Positions 1 to 8,000 of a stretch of 9,044 bases of DNA are shown here, one piece after another (within the stretch, counting starts at the first letter, position 1; each line of letters begins with the position of its first letter). The stretch is from Bacteroidales bacterium Bact_23. GTDB taxonomy: Bacteria; Bacteroidota; Bacteroidia; Bacteroidales; Lentimicrobiaceae. A program made the position numbers and the translations under genes. The notes beneath the pieces were generated by a model. That model saw nothing but the letters and a program-made list of their open reading frames with translations, was not told where the DNA came from and made no database searches. Where the stretch lies: the NCBI GenBank assembly GCA_001603685.1, contig LUZO01000244.1:1-9044 (forward strand), read 5' to 3'.

Positions 1-420
1 ATACTTTAAACCGGCAGTTCAGGATAGCCATTAGGCACTTGGGATTGAATGTATTAAGCTATCTACGGCTCCGCCGCGTCAGTCCCAAACAGAGCCCGAC
101 CAAATCAGTTTTAATTGAGCAACAAATATACTCAATTACTGAACTAAGCAATCTTTTTTCACCATCTTACACCAAATCAAATTGTCATTCTGATAGTTCA
201 GGAAAAGTTGCTTTTCTTAACAAATGCCTAAACGATTAATGATGAAAAGCGTTAAAAGTCATCTCGAATGATGCGTTCTTTTCGCCGCTAATTCTGCTTT
301 ATTTTGTCAAAATGCATCCGATAAACAACACAGGCAGATAATAGGTTTAAAAATCAGCAGTTGAAACGATAATTCTTTACTCCTAATCATTAAAATGTTT
401 ACTAAAAGCTCTCACATTCA
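1..420. other. Left-edge region without a supportable gene
   Basis: No convincing gene lies here. The stretch at 61-100 is GC-rich (26 of 40 bases) and is followed by AT-rich sequence (29 G/C in 101-200), so composition changes abruptly. A short hairpin, CGGC-TCC-GCCG, sits at 66-76. A 13-bp near-palindrome, ATTTTG-T-CAAAAT, lies at 301-313. The interval follows the acyltransferase stop at 421, but I found no clear hairpin plus U-tract terminator for that gene. The 66-codon frame at 39-239 (+) has no recognisable motif and a low-complexity, Ser/Thr/Lys-rich translation, so I do not call it. The patch at 61-100 may belong to a dispersed intergenic repeat at the assembly break, which is inference only. 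Confidence 0.5.
105..142. repeat. Bulged inverted repeat (hairpin)
   Basis: The left arm TCAGT-TTT-AATTGAG (105-119) pairs with the right arm CTCAATT-ACTGA (131-142). This gives 12 base pairs interrupted only by a three-T bulge, around an 11-base loop. Six T residues follow at 154-159, too far from the stem (11 bases) for a textbook intrinsic terminator on the plus strand. The loop also contains, on the minus strand, TATATTTG (123-130), which fits the Bacteroidetes -7 consensus TAnnTTTG, with a TTG 18 bases upstream. Either a terminator-like structure or a leftward promoter is possible; neither is proven. Confidence 0.4.
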
Positions 421-987
421 TTATCTTTCAGCCGGCAAGCCAAATTTTTCAGGGTATTTCGCAACTTTATCTTTATAAAACTCCCTGATCATTTTAAAAT
501 CCTCATCATAATTTCCTGTGGTCATAAACGAGGGGCCAAATCCGCCTTCCTTTCGTTTGTAATCCAAAAATCCAAGTACAACCGGCACATTTGCGCTTTC
601 AGCTATAAAATAGAATCCACGTTTCCAGTTGCGGTTCAGTCTTCTTGTGCCTTCCGGAGTAATGGTAAGAATCATCCGGTCTCTTTTTTTAAATTCCTCG
701 GTCAGCTGGTGTACTATGTTGGTACTGTGGCTCCTATCAACCGGAATGCCTCCCATCGCACGAAGAATACGATCTGTAAACCAGTTGAAGGCTTCCTTCT
801 TTATCAAAAAATAGGATTTATGGCCCATACTACTATAGCCTAGCCATCCGTAAAAAAAATCTCTGTTTGCCGTATGAGGGGCCATCATGACTACACATTT
901 TCCGACACCCGGAGGAATCTGGCCTACAATGCGCCAGCCCAATATTTTCAGAATAAAAAGGGAAAAGTATTTACCAATCATAACCAT
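421..987 (-). CDS. Short PlsC-family (lyso)phospholipid acyltransferase
   Basis: A 188-residue protein of the PlsC/LPLAT acyltransferase family, which transfers a fatty acyl chain to a lysolipid acceptor, classically 1-acyl-glycerol-3-phosphate, at the inner face of the cytoplasmic membrane. The family blocks occur in order: HTANRD with the catalytic HX4D pair His38 and Asp43; GGIPVDR at 79-85, the acceptor-binding block; PEGTR at 111-115; and VPVVLGF at 134-140, the fourth block. A hydrophobic N-terminal stretch (about residues 7-21) could associate with the membrane. The protein is shorter than the usual PlsC length of roughly 240 residues, mainly because it lacks a long N-terminal membrane region, but no block is missing. 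ATG at 987 is used; ATG at 981 is an equally possible start, two codons in. It has its own promoter candidate at 1051-1083. The true acceptor (phosphatidic acid pathway, ornithine or other lysolipid) cannot be told from sequence. Confidence 0.88.
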   Translation of the reverse strand: MVMIGKYFSLFILKILGWRIVGQIPPGVGKCVVMMAPHTANRDFFYGWLGYSSMGHKSYFLIKKEAFNWFTDRILRAMGGIPVDRSHSTNIVHQLTEEFKKRDRMILTITPEGTRRLNRNWKRGFYFIAESANVPVVLGFLDYKRKEGGFGPSFMTTGNYDEDFKMIREFYKDKVAKYPEKFGLPAER

Positions 988-1013
988 TCAATCAATATTA
1001 TGCAGGATACCGG

Positions 1014-1075
1014 CAAATTAAAAGGCCGGATTCTTCGCATACTTCAACTGCAAAGATAATCCGACCTTTGATTTG
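1014..1075. repeat. Imperfect inverted repeat overlapping the acyltransferase promoter
   Basis: Arms pair as CAAAT (1014-1018) with ATTTG (1071-1075), AAAGG (1021-1025) with CCTTT (1065-1069), and CGGATT (1027-1032) with AATCCG (1058-1063). That is 16 base pairs broken by one C/A mismatch and one TA/G internal loop, around a 25-base loop. The minus-strand -7 element at 1051-1058 lies at the loop edge. The dyad could be a regulator site or an RNA structure of a transcript reading through from the sortase operon. No U-tract follows it on either strand, so I do not call it a terminator. Confidence 0.4.
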
Positions 1076-1083
1076 CTCACCAA
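1051..1083 (-). promoter_or_regulatory. Candidate Bacteroidetes-type promoter for the acyltransferase
   Basis: Read on the minus strand, TATCTTTG (1058 to 1051) is a full match to the Bacteroidetes -7 consensus TAnnTTTG. A TTG (1083 to 1081) lies 22 bases upstream, near the expected place for the -33 element. Transcription would begin around 1040-1047 and leave a leader of about 55-60 bases before the ATG at 987. The position, in the gap after the sortase operon and its candidate terminator, supports independent expression of the acyltransferase. The octamer is short, so chance occurrence is possible. Confidence 0.5.
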
Positions 1084-1111
1084 TAATTGATGAATAGAGT
1101 GAAAATTTTTA

Positions 1112-1138
1112 GTTTTAGCGTGGATAACAGGCTAAAAC
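1112..1138 (-). terminator. Candidate terminator hairpin after the sortase operon
   Basis: GTTTTAGC and GCTAAAAC form a perfect 8-bp inverted repeat with an 11-base loop, starting 37 bases past the TAA stop of the second sortase gene. On the minus strand the stem is followed by TAAAAATTTT, a mixed A/T tract and not a clean U-run, so termination strength is uncertain. Position and symmetry favour a terminator or an mRNA 3'-end stabiliser. Confidence 0.4.
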
Positions 1139-1175
1139 AGGCCGGGTTATTAGAAAAATGCCTGATTGAAAACTC

Positions 1176-4100
1176 TTACCTTACTACCACCACCTTTGCG
1201 GTTTTTATTGAAGTGAATCCGTTGCGATCGCGAATTACCAGACGGCAAAGATAAAGCCCTGCACGGGCTGGATTGCCGTTATCCGTGCGTCCATCCCAAT
1301 AAATAGCTCCGGAGGTATATCCTTCCGAAAGGACTTTCACCGGGCCTATTGTCCTGACAAGCTCACCGGAGGTAGAAAAAACACTAAGTTCCACATCAAA
1401 TTTCCCATCAAACAGATTGTGGCCGAAATAAATCTTCACACCTTCATTGGTTGGATTGGGGTATGCCAGTATTTCATCAACAGAAAGGAGAATTTTCCTG
1501 TCCACAAAGAAATCGATGCTGGCCTGCGAAGAATTATTAAATACATCCCATGCTTTTAAAGTCAGCGTATGTTCTCCATCGGCCAGGTTAAAAAACTGAT
1601 ATCTGACCACCCCGCTCTGATAACTGTCAAGATCTGCGGTATAGAAATCATTGAGCACTACACCATCATAGCTATCGCCATCAATGATGGCAACAATATC
1701 GTGCCCGATGCCATTTCCCACCGTATTTATTCCACTTTCATCGTGCAGAAATGCAAGCAACCTGGGATTTTCGCTGGTAACGCCTCCCGAAACAAAGTTG
1801 GTGTCGTACATAAATAATCTGATGGTGGGACCGGTAATATCTGTTTGCAGTTGTTCAACAGCCCCTCCAATGGTTACATTTGAATAATATCCGTTGGCAT
1901 CTTCCACGCCGTTGGTTGCATAAAAGCTCAATTTCCCCTTTCCGAATGAATAATCGATATCGCGGGGCACAGGAAATACCAGCGAAAACTTGCCGGCTTC
2001 CACAGAAGCTTTCCCCTGATAAATAATATTTTTCAGGGTTGAAAATTCAGTAACATAACTCTCCGGATGCTGCCCCAGTGTTTTCACTCTGGAAGGCTTA
2101 TCGAACACTTTAATGTAAACCTCTCCATCAAATTCATCCATAAACAGCCCGTGTTTGCTTCTGACCTCGCCATTGATCCGAATCAGGCTGTTTGCAAAAA
2201 GAGTATCGGCAGGGCGACCGGTATTTTCATTGATAATTGAAGTAGTAATAACCTGATGTTCAGGCATGGGCAAACGAACAGCCGGATCGCCAAACAAAGT
2301 CAGATGGAGGGTGTTTGGAGTTTTATCGCCCTTGTTTTTTGTATATTTTATCAGGTCTCCGAGCCGGGGAATTACCGTTCTGTTTTTTCTGAAAGCGGTA
2401 TCGGCAAAATTGACATTCAGCCTTGAATTGGTTGCAGCGTAGGCAAGCCGTGTTGTGGTTATCATCGACATTGCGCCTCCGTCGGGATTGAGCAGAACGA
2501 GTTCGCCGGCAGAAGTATGTTGCGGATTATCGAACCGTGAGAATTCACAGGTTGCCGTAAAAAACAACCCCATCCGCTCATAATTGGTCCATGCATTGAT
2601 GTCGGATATTTCGAGAACCCTCTCATCGGCCCAGCCAACTTCACCGCCATGCCCGATATAGTTCATAACCAATGCGCCTTTTTCCACCCTGCTGGCAATT
2701 TCGCGATGCGCATCCGGGAAACGGTTGCCACCGGGCGTAGATATCCTTTTATAGGCATCGAAATAAATCTTATTCACAACATACACCGGATCAAGCGTAT
2801 CAATATGATTAACAAGTACTTCAGCCTGATTCAGGTGGGTGTTTCTGTCGCCGTCGTCAGCTGGAACCAGGATAATGTTTCTCCAGTCTCCATGGGTGGA
2901 GGCAGGATTTTTCATATAGAGAATCGTTTTGTCGGTAACCACCTTCGATTGTTCAGAAGTTCTGACCGGGAAACGGCCCACTCCAACATCCAGAAGTCCG
3001 GAGAGATTACTCCCGCCTTCGCCATCGTCAAGCAGACCATAATAGTCGTCGGTAAGATGTGAATATACCGTATGTACAGAATTTTCACTCTGATAGGTCG
3101 GTACAAAATTTGAATTCCCCGATATCCTGTTCTTTACATCATATGATGCATTCCCGAACAACAGCAGATATTTAGGATATCCGGCACTTTTCCCCCTGTC
3201 GTAAAGCATCTTCATAAAATCTCTGATCGCTGTAATATCCTGAATACCTGATGAAAACTCGTTGTAAATTTCAGGCAAAGAGACAACAACCGCAGAAATC
3301 TCACCCATATTGTTATGTTCAGCGGCTAAACGCCTTGCATCGTTACGAAAAGCCGGATGTGCAACAATAACCAGGTCATAGTTGCCGGTTGAATGAAGGT
3401 TCTGGTTTCTAACTTTCTCACCCAGCCTCACCTGTTTGTATCCGTTTCCATTGTGCGCAATCATTTCAACCAGGCCATCGGTCCTTCTCTTAAATGTTGC
3501 CTGATTTCCTGATATTGTGACTCTTACGGCTTTAACGCTGGTTATATCAGTTACATCCCAAACCTCAAGCCCTTCAGAAGCATTTGTCATGGTAAATGCG
3601 GTAATCCTACCCGTACCTATTGATTTTGGATCTCTGAACAGCACCGGAGTACCCGGGTAACTCAGGCGGCACCTGACATTAAGCGATACAAAGTCCAGAT
3701 TCCCGAAATCTGTCGTTCCCGCGGGATTAAATCTCACCTGGACATTCAGCTTATTGCCGGCACCATTAAACGATACAGTTGAAGAAGCTTCTGTAGCAAA
3801 TTCATACTTAGAGGTAATTTTGGGAAATGTTTTGCTTGCAACTGTTTCGTTATTTACTATCACATTTAACGATGAAGTACCTGAAGTTGATCTCGCGGCA
3901 AATCCATAGCGCAGCAGGACAGGTTCATCAGCCACCGGCTCTGTAAACTGGAATGCCGGGAGTAGAAAAGTCCTGTTATAGTAATCGAGTTTTTCGCCAA
4001 ACCATTTTCTTCCGCTCTTGATAAGGTTCACCTCGTCTTTTTCATAAACCCTGCAATCGGTAAACTCCGATGAAACATAATCGGGTTCCCCGGCGGGATC

Positions 4101-5006
4101 GGCATCGAGCGGAATCCTTTTACCTGCAACCGGGCCAACGGTCACAAAATAACATGCTTCATCAGCATACAGATGGGTCAGGTGCTCAAGCCGTCCGGTA
4201 AACGGATTCAGATTCCACCCGGTTGTACCCTGACCATAGAAAAGAATATAATCGCCCTGCGAAAAAGCGTCAGGCTTTGCCGCTACAACCTTAATGGCAT
4301 TTTCAGCCAGATCATCAATCTGTCTGGCTCCCGCAATCTCAGGAAGCATAAGGCCGCCATTGCCAAATATCCTGATCATATCGGGCTTCAGGCCGTTCAT
4401 ATTCACGCCCAGTTTTTTGAGATCATCATAAGTCAGGCGGTAAATCCCTGATTCCCCAATGTAGATTTTATACCAGTCACCGGTTGCAAGCACTGAGTTT
4501 TGAGCATATGCAAACTCGTTCTTCTCATTCCGGGAATTCGACGAAGTATATATATCCAGATGAAAATCTGATAGTTTCATCATTGCGCCCGAGCTTTCAT
4601 CCATCGCGAAAGGTATCAGCCTGACTATTGCTACCGGTTTACCGTTTTCGTACACAAGCTCAGCTTCCGGAGTGATGCTGACAGGCAATACTTCACCTTC
4701 AAGCAATGCCTTATCAGATTCCGATAAAGCCATAAATTTTATTTCCGAAATCTTCACACTGTCAATCTGCGAGTTCTCAGGCAAACTGAAACGATGAAGA
4801 AAAACAGGGATTCTCACATCAGGAAGCTGAGGATAAAATGCATCCTTGAATGATACCGCCATAACTTCGGATTCGGCTCCGCGGACAATGGTAACCGGAG
4901 GCTCCCATTCCGGTTTAAACGATGCGGAGATCTGTCCTGAAAGATTAAATGACAGGAAAATCAGAGAGGAAATAATATATAGCCTGATCAGTTTCATTTT
5001 TTTCAT
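1176..5006 (-). CDS. porU: Type IX secretion sortase PorU, downstream tandem copy
   Basis: A 1276-residue C25 (gingipain-family) cysteine peptidase of PorU type. In P. gingivalis PorU is the outer-membrane-attached sortase that removes the C-terminal sorting domain of T9SS cargo and links the cargo to anionic LPS. A signal peptide occupies about residues 1-24 (MKKMKLIRLY, hydrophobic core, LSG/Q). An N-terminal beta-rich region contains the PorU-typical GDWYKIYIGESGIYRLTY (176-193), IRIFGNGG and GDYILFYG. The peptidase domain spans about 542-912, with YNEFSSG, LLLFGNASYD, TDDYYGLLDD, GHGGE carrying catalytic His786, and TATCEFSR carrying catalytic Cys820. A beta-rich region follows, including SGINTVGNGIGHDI and LKAWDVFNNSS. 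A C-terminal sorting-like domain begins at YPNP (1182) and ends VVVVR. ATG at 5006 is 15 bp past the stop of the upstream copy, after an A-rich AAGAAAAAG; ATG at 4997 is an alternative. No frameshift or missing catalytic residue is seen. Confidence 0.93.
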   Translation of the reverse strand: MKKMKLIRLYIISSLIFLSFNLSGQISASFKPEWEPPVTIVRGAESEVMAVSFKDAFYPQLPDVRIPVFLHRFSLPENSQIDSVKISEIKFMALSESDKALLEGEVLPVSITPEAELVYENGKPVAIVRLIPFAMDESSGAMMKLSDFHLDIYTSSNSRNEKNEFAYAQNSVLATGDWYKIYIGESGIYRLTYDDLKKLGVNMNGLKPDMIRIFGNGGLMLPEIAGARQIDDLAENAIKVVAAKPDAFSQGDYILFYGQGTTGWNLNPFTGRLEHLTHLYADEACYFVTVGPVAGKRIPLDADPAGEPDYVSSEFTDCRVYEKDEVNLIKSGRKWFGEKLDYYNRTFLLPAFQFTEPVADEPVLLRYGFAARSTSGTSSLNVIVNNETVASKTFPKITSKYEFATEASSTVSFNGAGNKLNVQVRFNPAGTTDFGNLDFVSLNVRCRLSYPGTPVLFRDPKSIGTGRITAFTMTNASEGLEVWDVTDITSVKAVRVTISGNQATFKRRTDGLVEMIAHNGNGYKQVRLGEKVRNQNLHSTGNYDLVIVAHPAFRNDARRLAAEHNNMGEISAVVVSLPEIYNEFSSGIQDITAIRDFMKMLYDRGKSAGYPKYLLLFGNASYDVKNRISGNSNFVPTYQSENSVHTVYSHLTDDYYGLLDDGEGGSNLSGLLDVGVGRFPVRTSEQSKVVTDKTILYMKNPASTHGDWRNIILVPADDGDRNTHLNQAEVLVNHIDTLDPVYVVNKIYFDAYKRISTPGGNRFPDAHREIASRVEKGALVMNYIGHGGEVGWADERVLEISDINAWTNYERMGLFFTATCEFSRFDNPQHTSAGELVLLNPDGGAMSMITTTRLAYAATNSRLNVNFADTAFRKNRTVIPRLGDLIKYTKNKGDKTPNTLHLTLFGDPAVRLPMPEHQVITTSIINENTGRPADTLFANSLIRINGEVRSKHGLFMDEFDGEVYIKVFDKPSRVKTLGQHPESYVTEFSTLKNIIYQGKASVEAGKFSLVFPVPRDIDYSFGKGKLSFYATNGVEDANGYYSNVTIGGAVEQLQTDITGPTIRLFMYDTNFVSGGVTSENPRLLAFLHDESGINTVGNGIGHDIVAIIDGDSYDGVVLNDFYTADLDSYQSGVVRYQFFNLADGEHTLTLKAWDVFNNSSQASIDFFVDRKILLSVDEILAYPNPTNEGVKIYFGHNLFDGKFDVELSVFSTSGELVRTIGPVKVLSEGYTSGAIYWDGRTDNGNPARAGLYLCRLVIRDRNGFTSIKTAKVVVVR

Positions 5007-5021
5007 CTTTTTCTTGTGCCA

Positions 5022-8000
5022 TCAGCGTACGATGGCAATTTTAACAGATTTAGCAGACTGAAGACCGCTTCCGGTTTTCACCTGAAGATGCCCGATATAA
5101 ATACCCGGAGTTAACTCACGACCATAACTGTTACGGCCATCCCATTCGAAAGCTGAACTGCGAAAACCTTCTGCAAAAATAGTCCGATTCAATGTCGCTA
5201 CCTTTGTTCCCGACAAAGAAAATATGTTAAGAGCGAGGTCAAAAGTCTGGCCTGCCTGATTGTGTTCAAACACCAGTCTGGTATAATCATTCATCGGATT
5301 GGGATAGGCTTCCAGGCTTCCGAGAAGCATCTCCTTTGATGATGCCACATTAAATGTTATGGTAGCAGTTGAGGAGTTGTTTAAAACATCCCAGGCTTTC
5401 AGCCGAAGGGTGTGCATACCAGGCGACAGCTTACTGAATGGAAATACAACCTTTCCACTTTTGTAGGTATTCAGATCGGAATGATAGAATTCATTCAGCA
5501 CAAAAGGGTTGTCAGTCTTGCCGTCGAGAATGGCAACTATGTCATGCCCGATACCGTTTCCGAGGGTATTTATCCCGCTGATGTCGCTCATCAGAGCAAT
5601 CAAAACAGGATTTTCGTCTGTAAATCCACCTGACCTGAAATCGGTATCATTCATAAACAATTCAATTTCAGGGCCATTGGCATCTTCAAATATCTCATTG
5701 CTGATTCCGCCAACTACTATATCCCGGTAGTTCCCCGCAGCATCAACCTCTCCGTTTGTGGCATAAAAGCTGATCTTACCGGAGCCAAACTGGTAAGCTA
5801 TATCTTTCGGTACAATGAATGAAAAGCTGAAATGTCCGTTTTCAACAATCACTTTTCCTTTGTAAATAATGTTTCTTCTCAGTGAAAACGACATTGTTTG
5901 CGAGCCATCACTTCCCAGGGTATTTATCAGGCTTTCCTTGTCGTAGACAGTAGCTGTAACTACTCCGTTAAAGTTGGAAAGTACATTTCTGCTGTCATCT
6001 GCAATTATTCCGCTTATCGTAACTTCGCCAAGAGCACGCAGAGTATCGGCCTCTCCATTTACTTGTCTTCCGTTAACTTCGGTAGTCAGAACATTGTATC
6101 GCGGATAAGCCATCTTCAGGGCTGGGTCGCCCAGCAGAACAAATTTTTTGCTGTTGTTGTCAGCACCCGACACCCTTTTTGATATCCTGATGAGGTCACC
6201 CATAAAAAGCATCCCGTTTTCGTCCGGACTTAGCGCCAGACGGTAAAAGTTTTTCACCAGGTTAAAATTCGGCGGGCCAAAGGTAGGTCTGGCTGTGGTA
6301 AACAAAGCAATTCCACCTCCTTTGGGATTCAGAAAAACCAATTCTCCGCCCGAAGCCCTTTCAGGGTCATCATAACGGCTGAACTCACAGGTTGCAGTTA
6401 CAAATACCGGCATTCTGCTGTAATTGGTCCAACTATTGATATCCACAATCTCAAGGATACGCTCAAGAGCCCACCCGGTTTCTCCGCCATGGCCCGTATA
6501 ATTGACAATTAAAGCTCCTTTATCAACCTGCATGTTTATTGCCTTATTGACTTCAGGCGCCCTCTGACCACCCGGCGTAGAGATCTGAGGATAGGCATCC
6601 AGGAAAATCTTATTTACATTGTAGTTCGGATAGGTCGTGTCGATCATGGTTGCAAGCTGATCGGCCTGACGCATATGGTCGTTGCCGTCTTCATCATCGG
6701 CCACAAATGCAATATCGTTGCGCCAGTCGCCATGCACCATTTCATAATCGGTAGCATAATGGATGATTTTATCCACTGCCATTTTTGCTTCCTCTGGCGT
6801 ATTAACAACCAGCCTTCCCACACCAATATCCATGACATCGGTGGTTAGTCCGCCTTCATTGTCATCGATACAGCCAAAAAAGTCGTCGGTAGCATAGGAA
6901 GTAACCGGATGCAGCGATTCCGGCGACTGAAAAGTGGGAACTTTGTTTGTATTTCCGGGAACCCGGTTTTTATAGTCGTAGGATGCATCGCCAAAAAGAA
7001 GCAGAAACCGGGGTCGGTTATTTTCGCCTCCCTTGTGCCACAGCATCTTCATAAAATCACGAATGGCACTGATGTCCTGAGCTCCTGACGAGAATTCGTT
7101 ATAAATATCCTGAGGATAAACAAGATTTACGCTGAAATCGTTATGCTGGCTGTGGAAAGTAGCCAGGCGCACCGCCTGATCGGTAAACAGCGGATGGCTG
7201 ATAATAATCATATCTGCTGAAGTCATTGAATGCAGATTCTGATTGGGTACCTTTTCAACAAACTCCGGTTTCAGATAGGAGGCGGCATCAGCGATGATAT
7301 ACTCCCTTAAAGTATCGGCCAGCGCCCTGAAACCGGCAGTTCCTGAAGAAGAAAAAGGCTTAATCAATCCGGGATTCAGCTGATCGGTAACATCCCATAT
7401 CTGATCGGGTACTGCCCTGGTTGAAATTCTGTACTCAACCACATCCTGCAGACCCGTACGCCTGAATGAAAGCTGCCCCCCGCTGAACTCAAGCTTAGCC
7501 AGGGCATTTATCTCTATATAATTAAGCCAGCCTGTAGCTGTGCTAACCGGCTGAGTATATTTCAGATTAACCCCTTTGAAAGCACCTTCAAACGGAATTT
7601 CGAAGCTTTCAGTCGCCATCCGAGCAAAATTAGTATTGAAAATCAGATCGATGGAAGGAATATACAACTGAAATGACTTATCGGCCACCGATAAAGTAAA
7701 GTTACTGACGGAGGTTGATCTGGCCGCAGCACTTAGTCGTATGGTAACAGGACGGGCTGCATCAGCGACAAAGGGCCTGAAGGAATAATCCCTTGAAGAA
7801 ATCAGATCAAAAATATCGCCGAACCACTCTTTCCCCGATTTTATCAGATTCATCTCATTGGGATGGTGCACATCATAATAATTATATACCTCAACAATTG
7901 CCGGATTACCGGATTGAGGCTGCGGAAGTTCTGTTATCCGCCTGCCTGCGGATGCACCATAGGTCAAAAAGTAATAAGATTCATCCGAATAGAGATGGGC

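Noticed and set aside
1..34. Possible tails or starts of genes at the contig edge: a plus-strand frame ending at TAG 32-34, and a minus-strand ATG at 31 open to the edge
   Set aside because: Only about ten codons each, with no family signal; the edge gives too little sequence to support either.
39..239. 66-codon plus-strand frame at the left edge
   Set aside because: No recognisable domain, no promoter match in front, low-complexity translation, and it runs across the GC-rich patch and the hairpin; most likely a chance frame.
2649..3062. 137-codon plus-strand frame antisense to the peptidase domain of the downstream sortase
   Set aside because: Antisense to a conserved catalytic region, no domain or start signal of its own.
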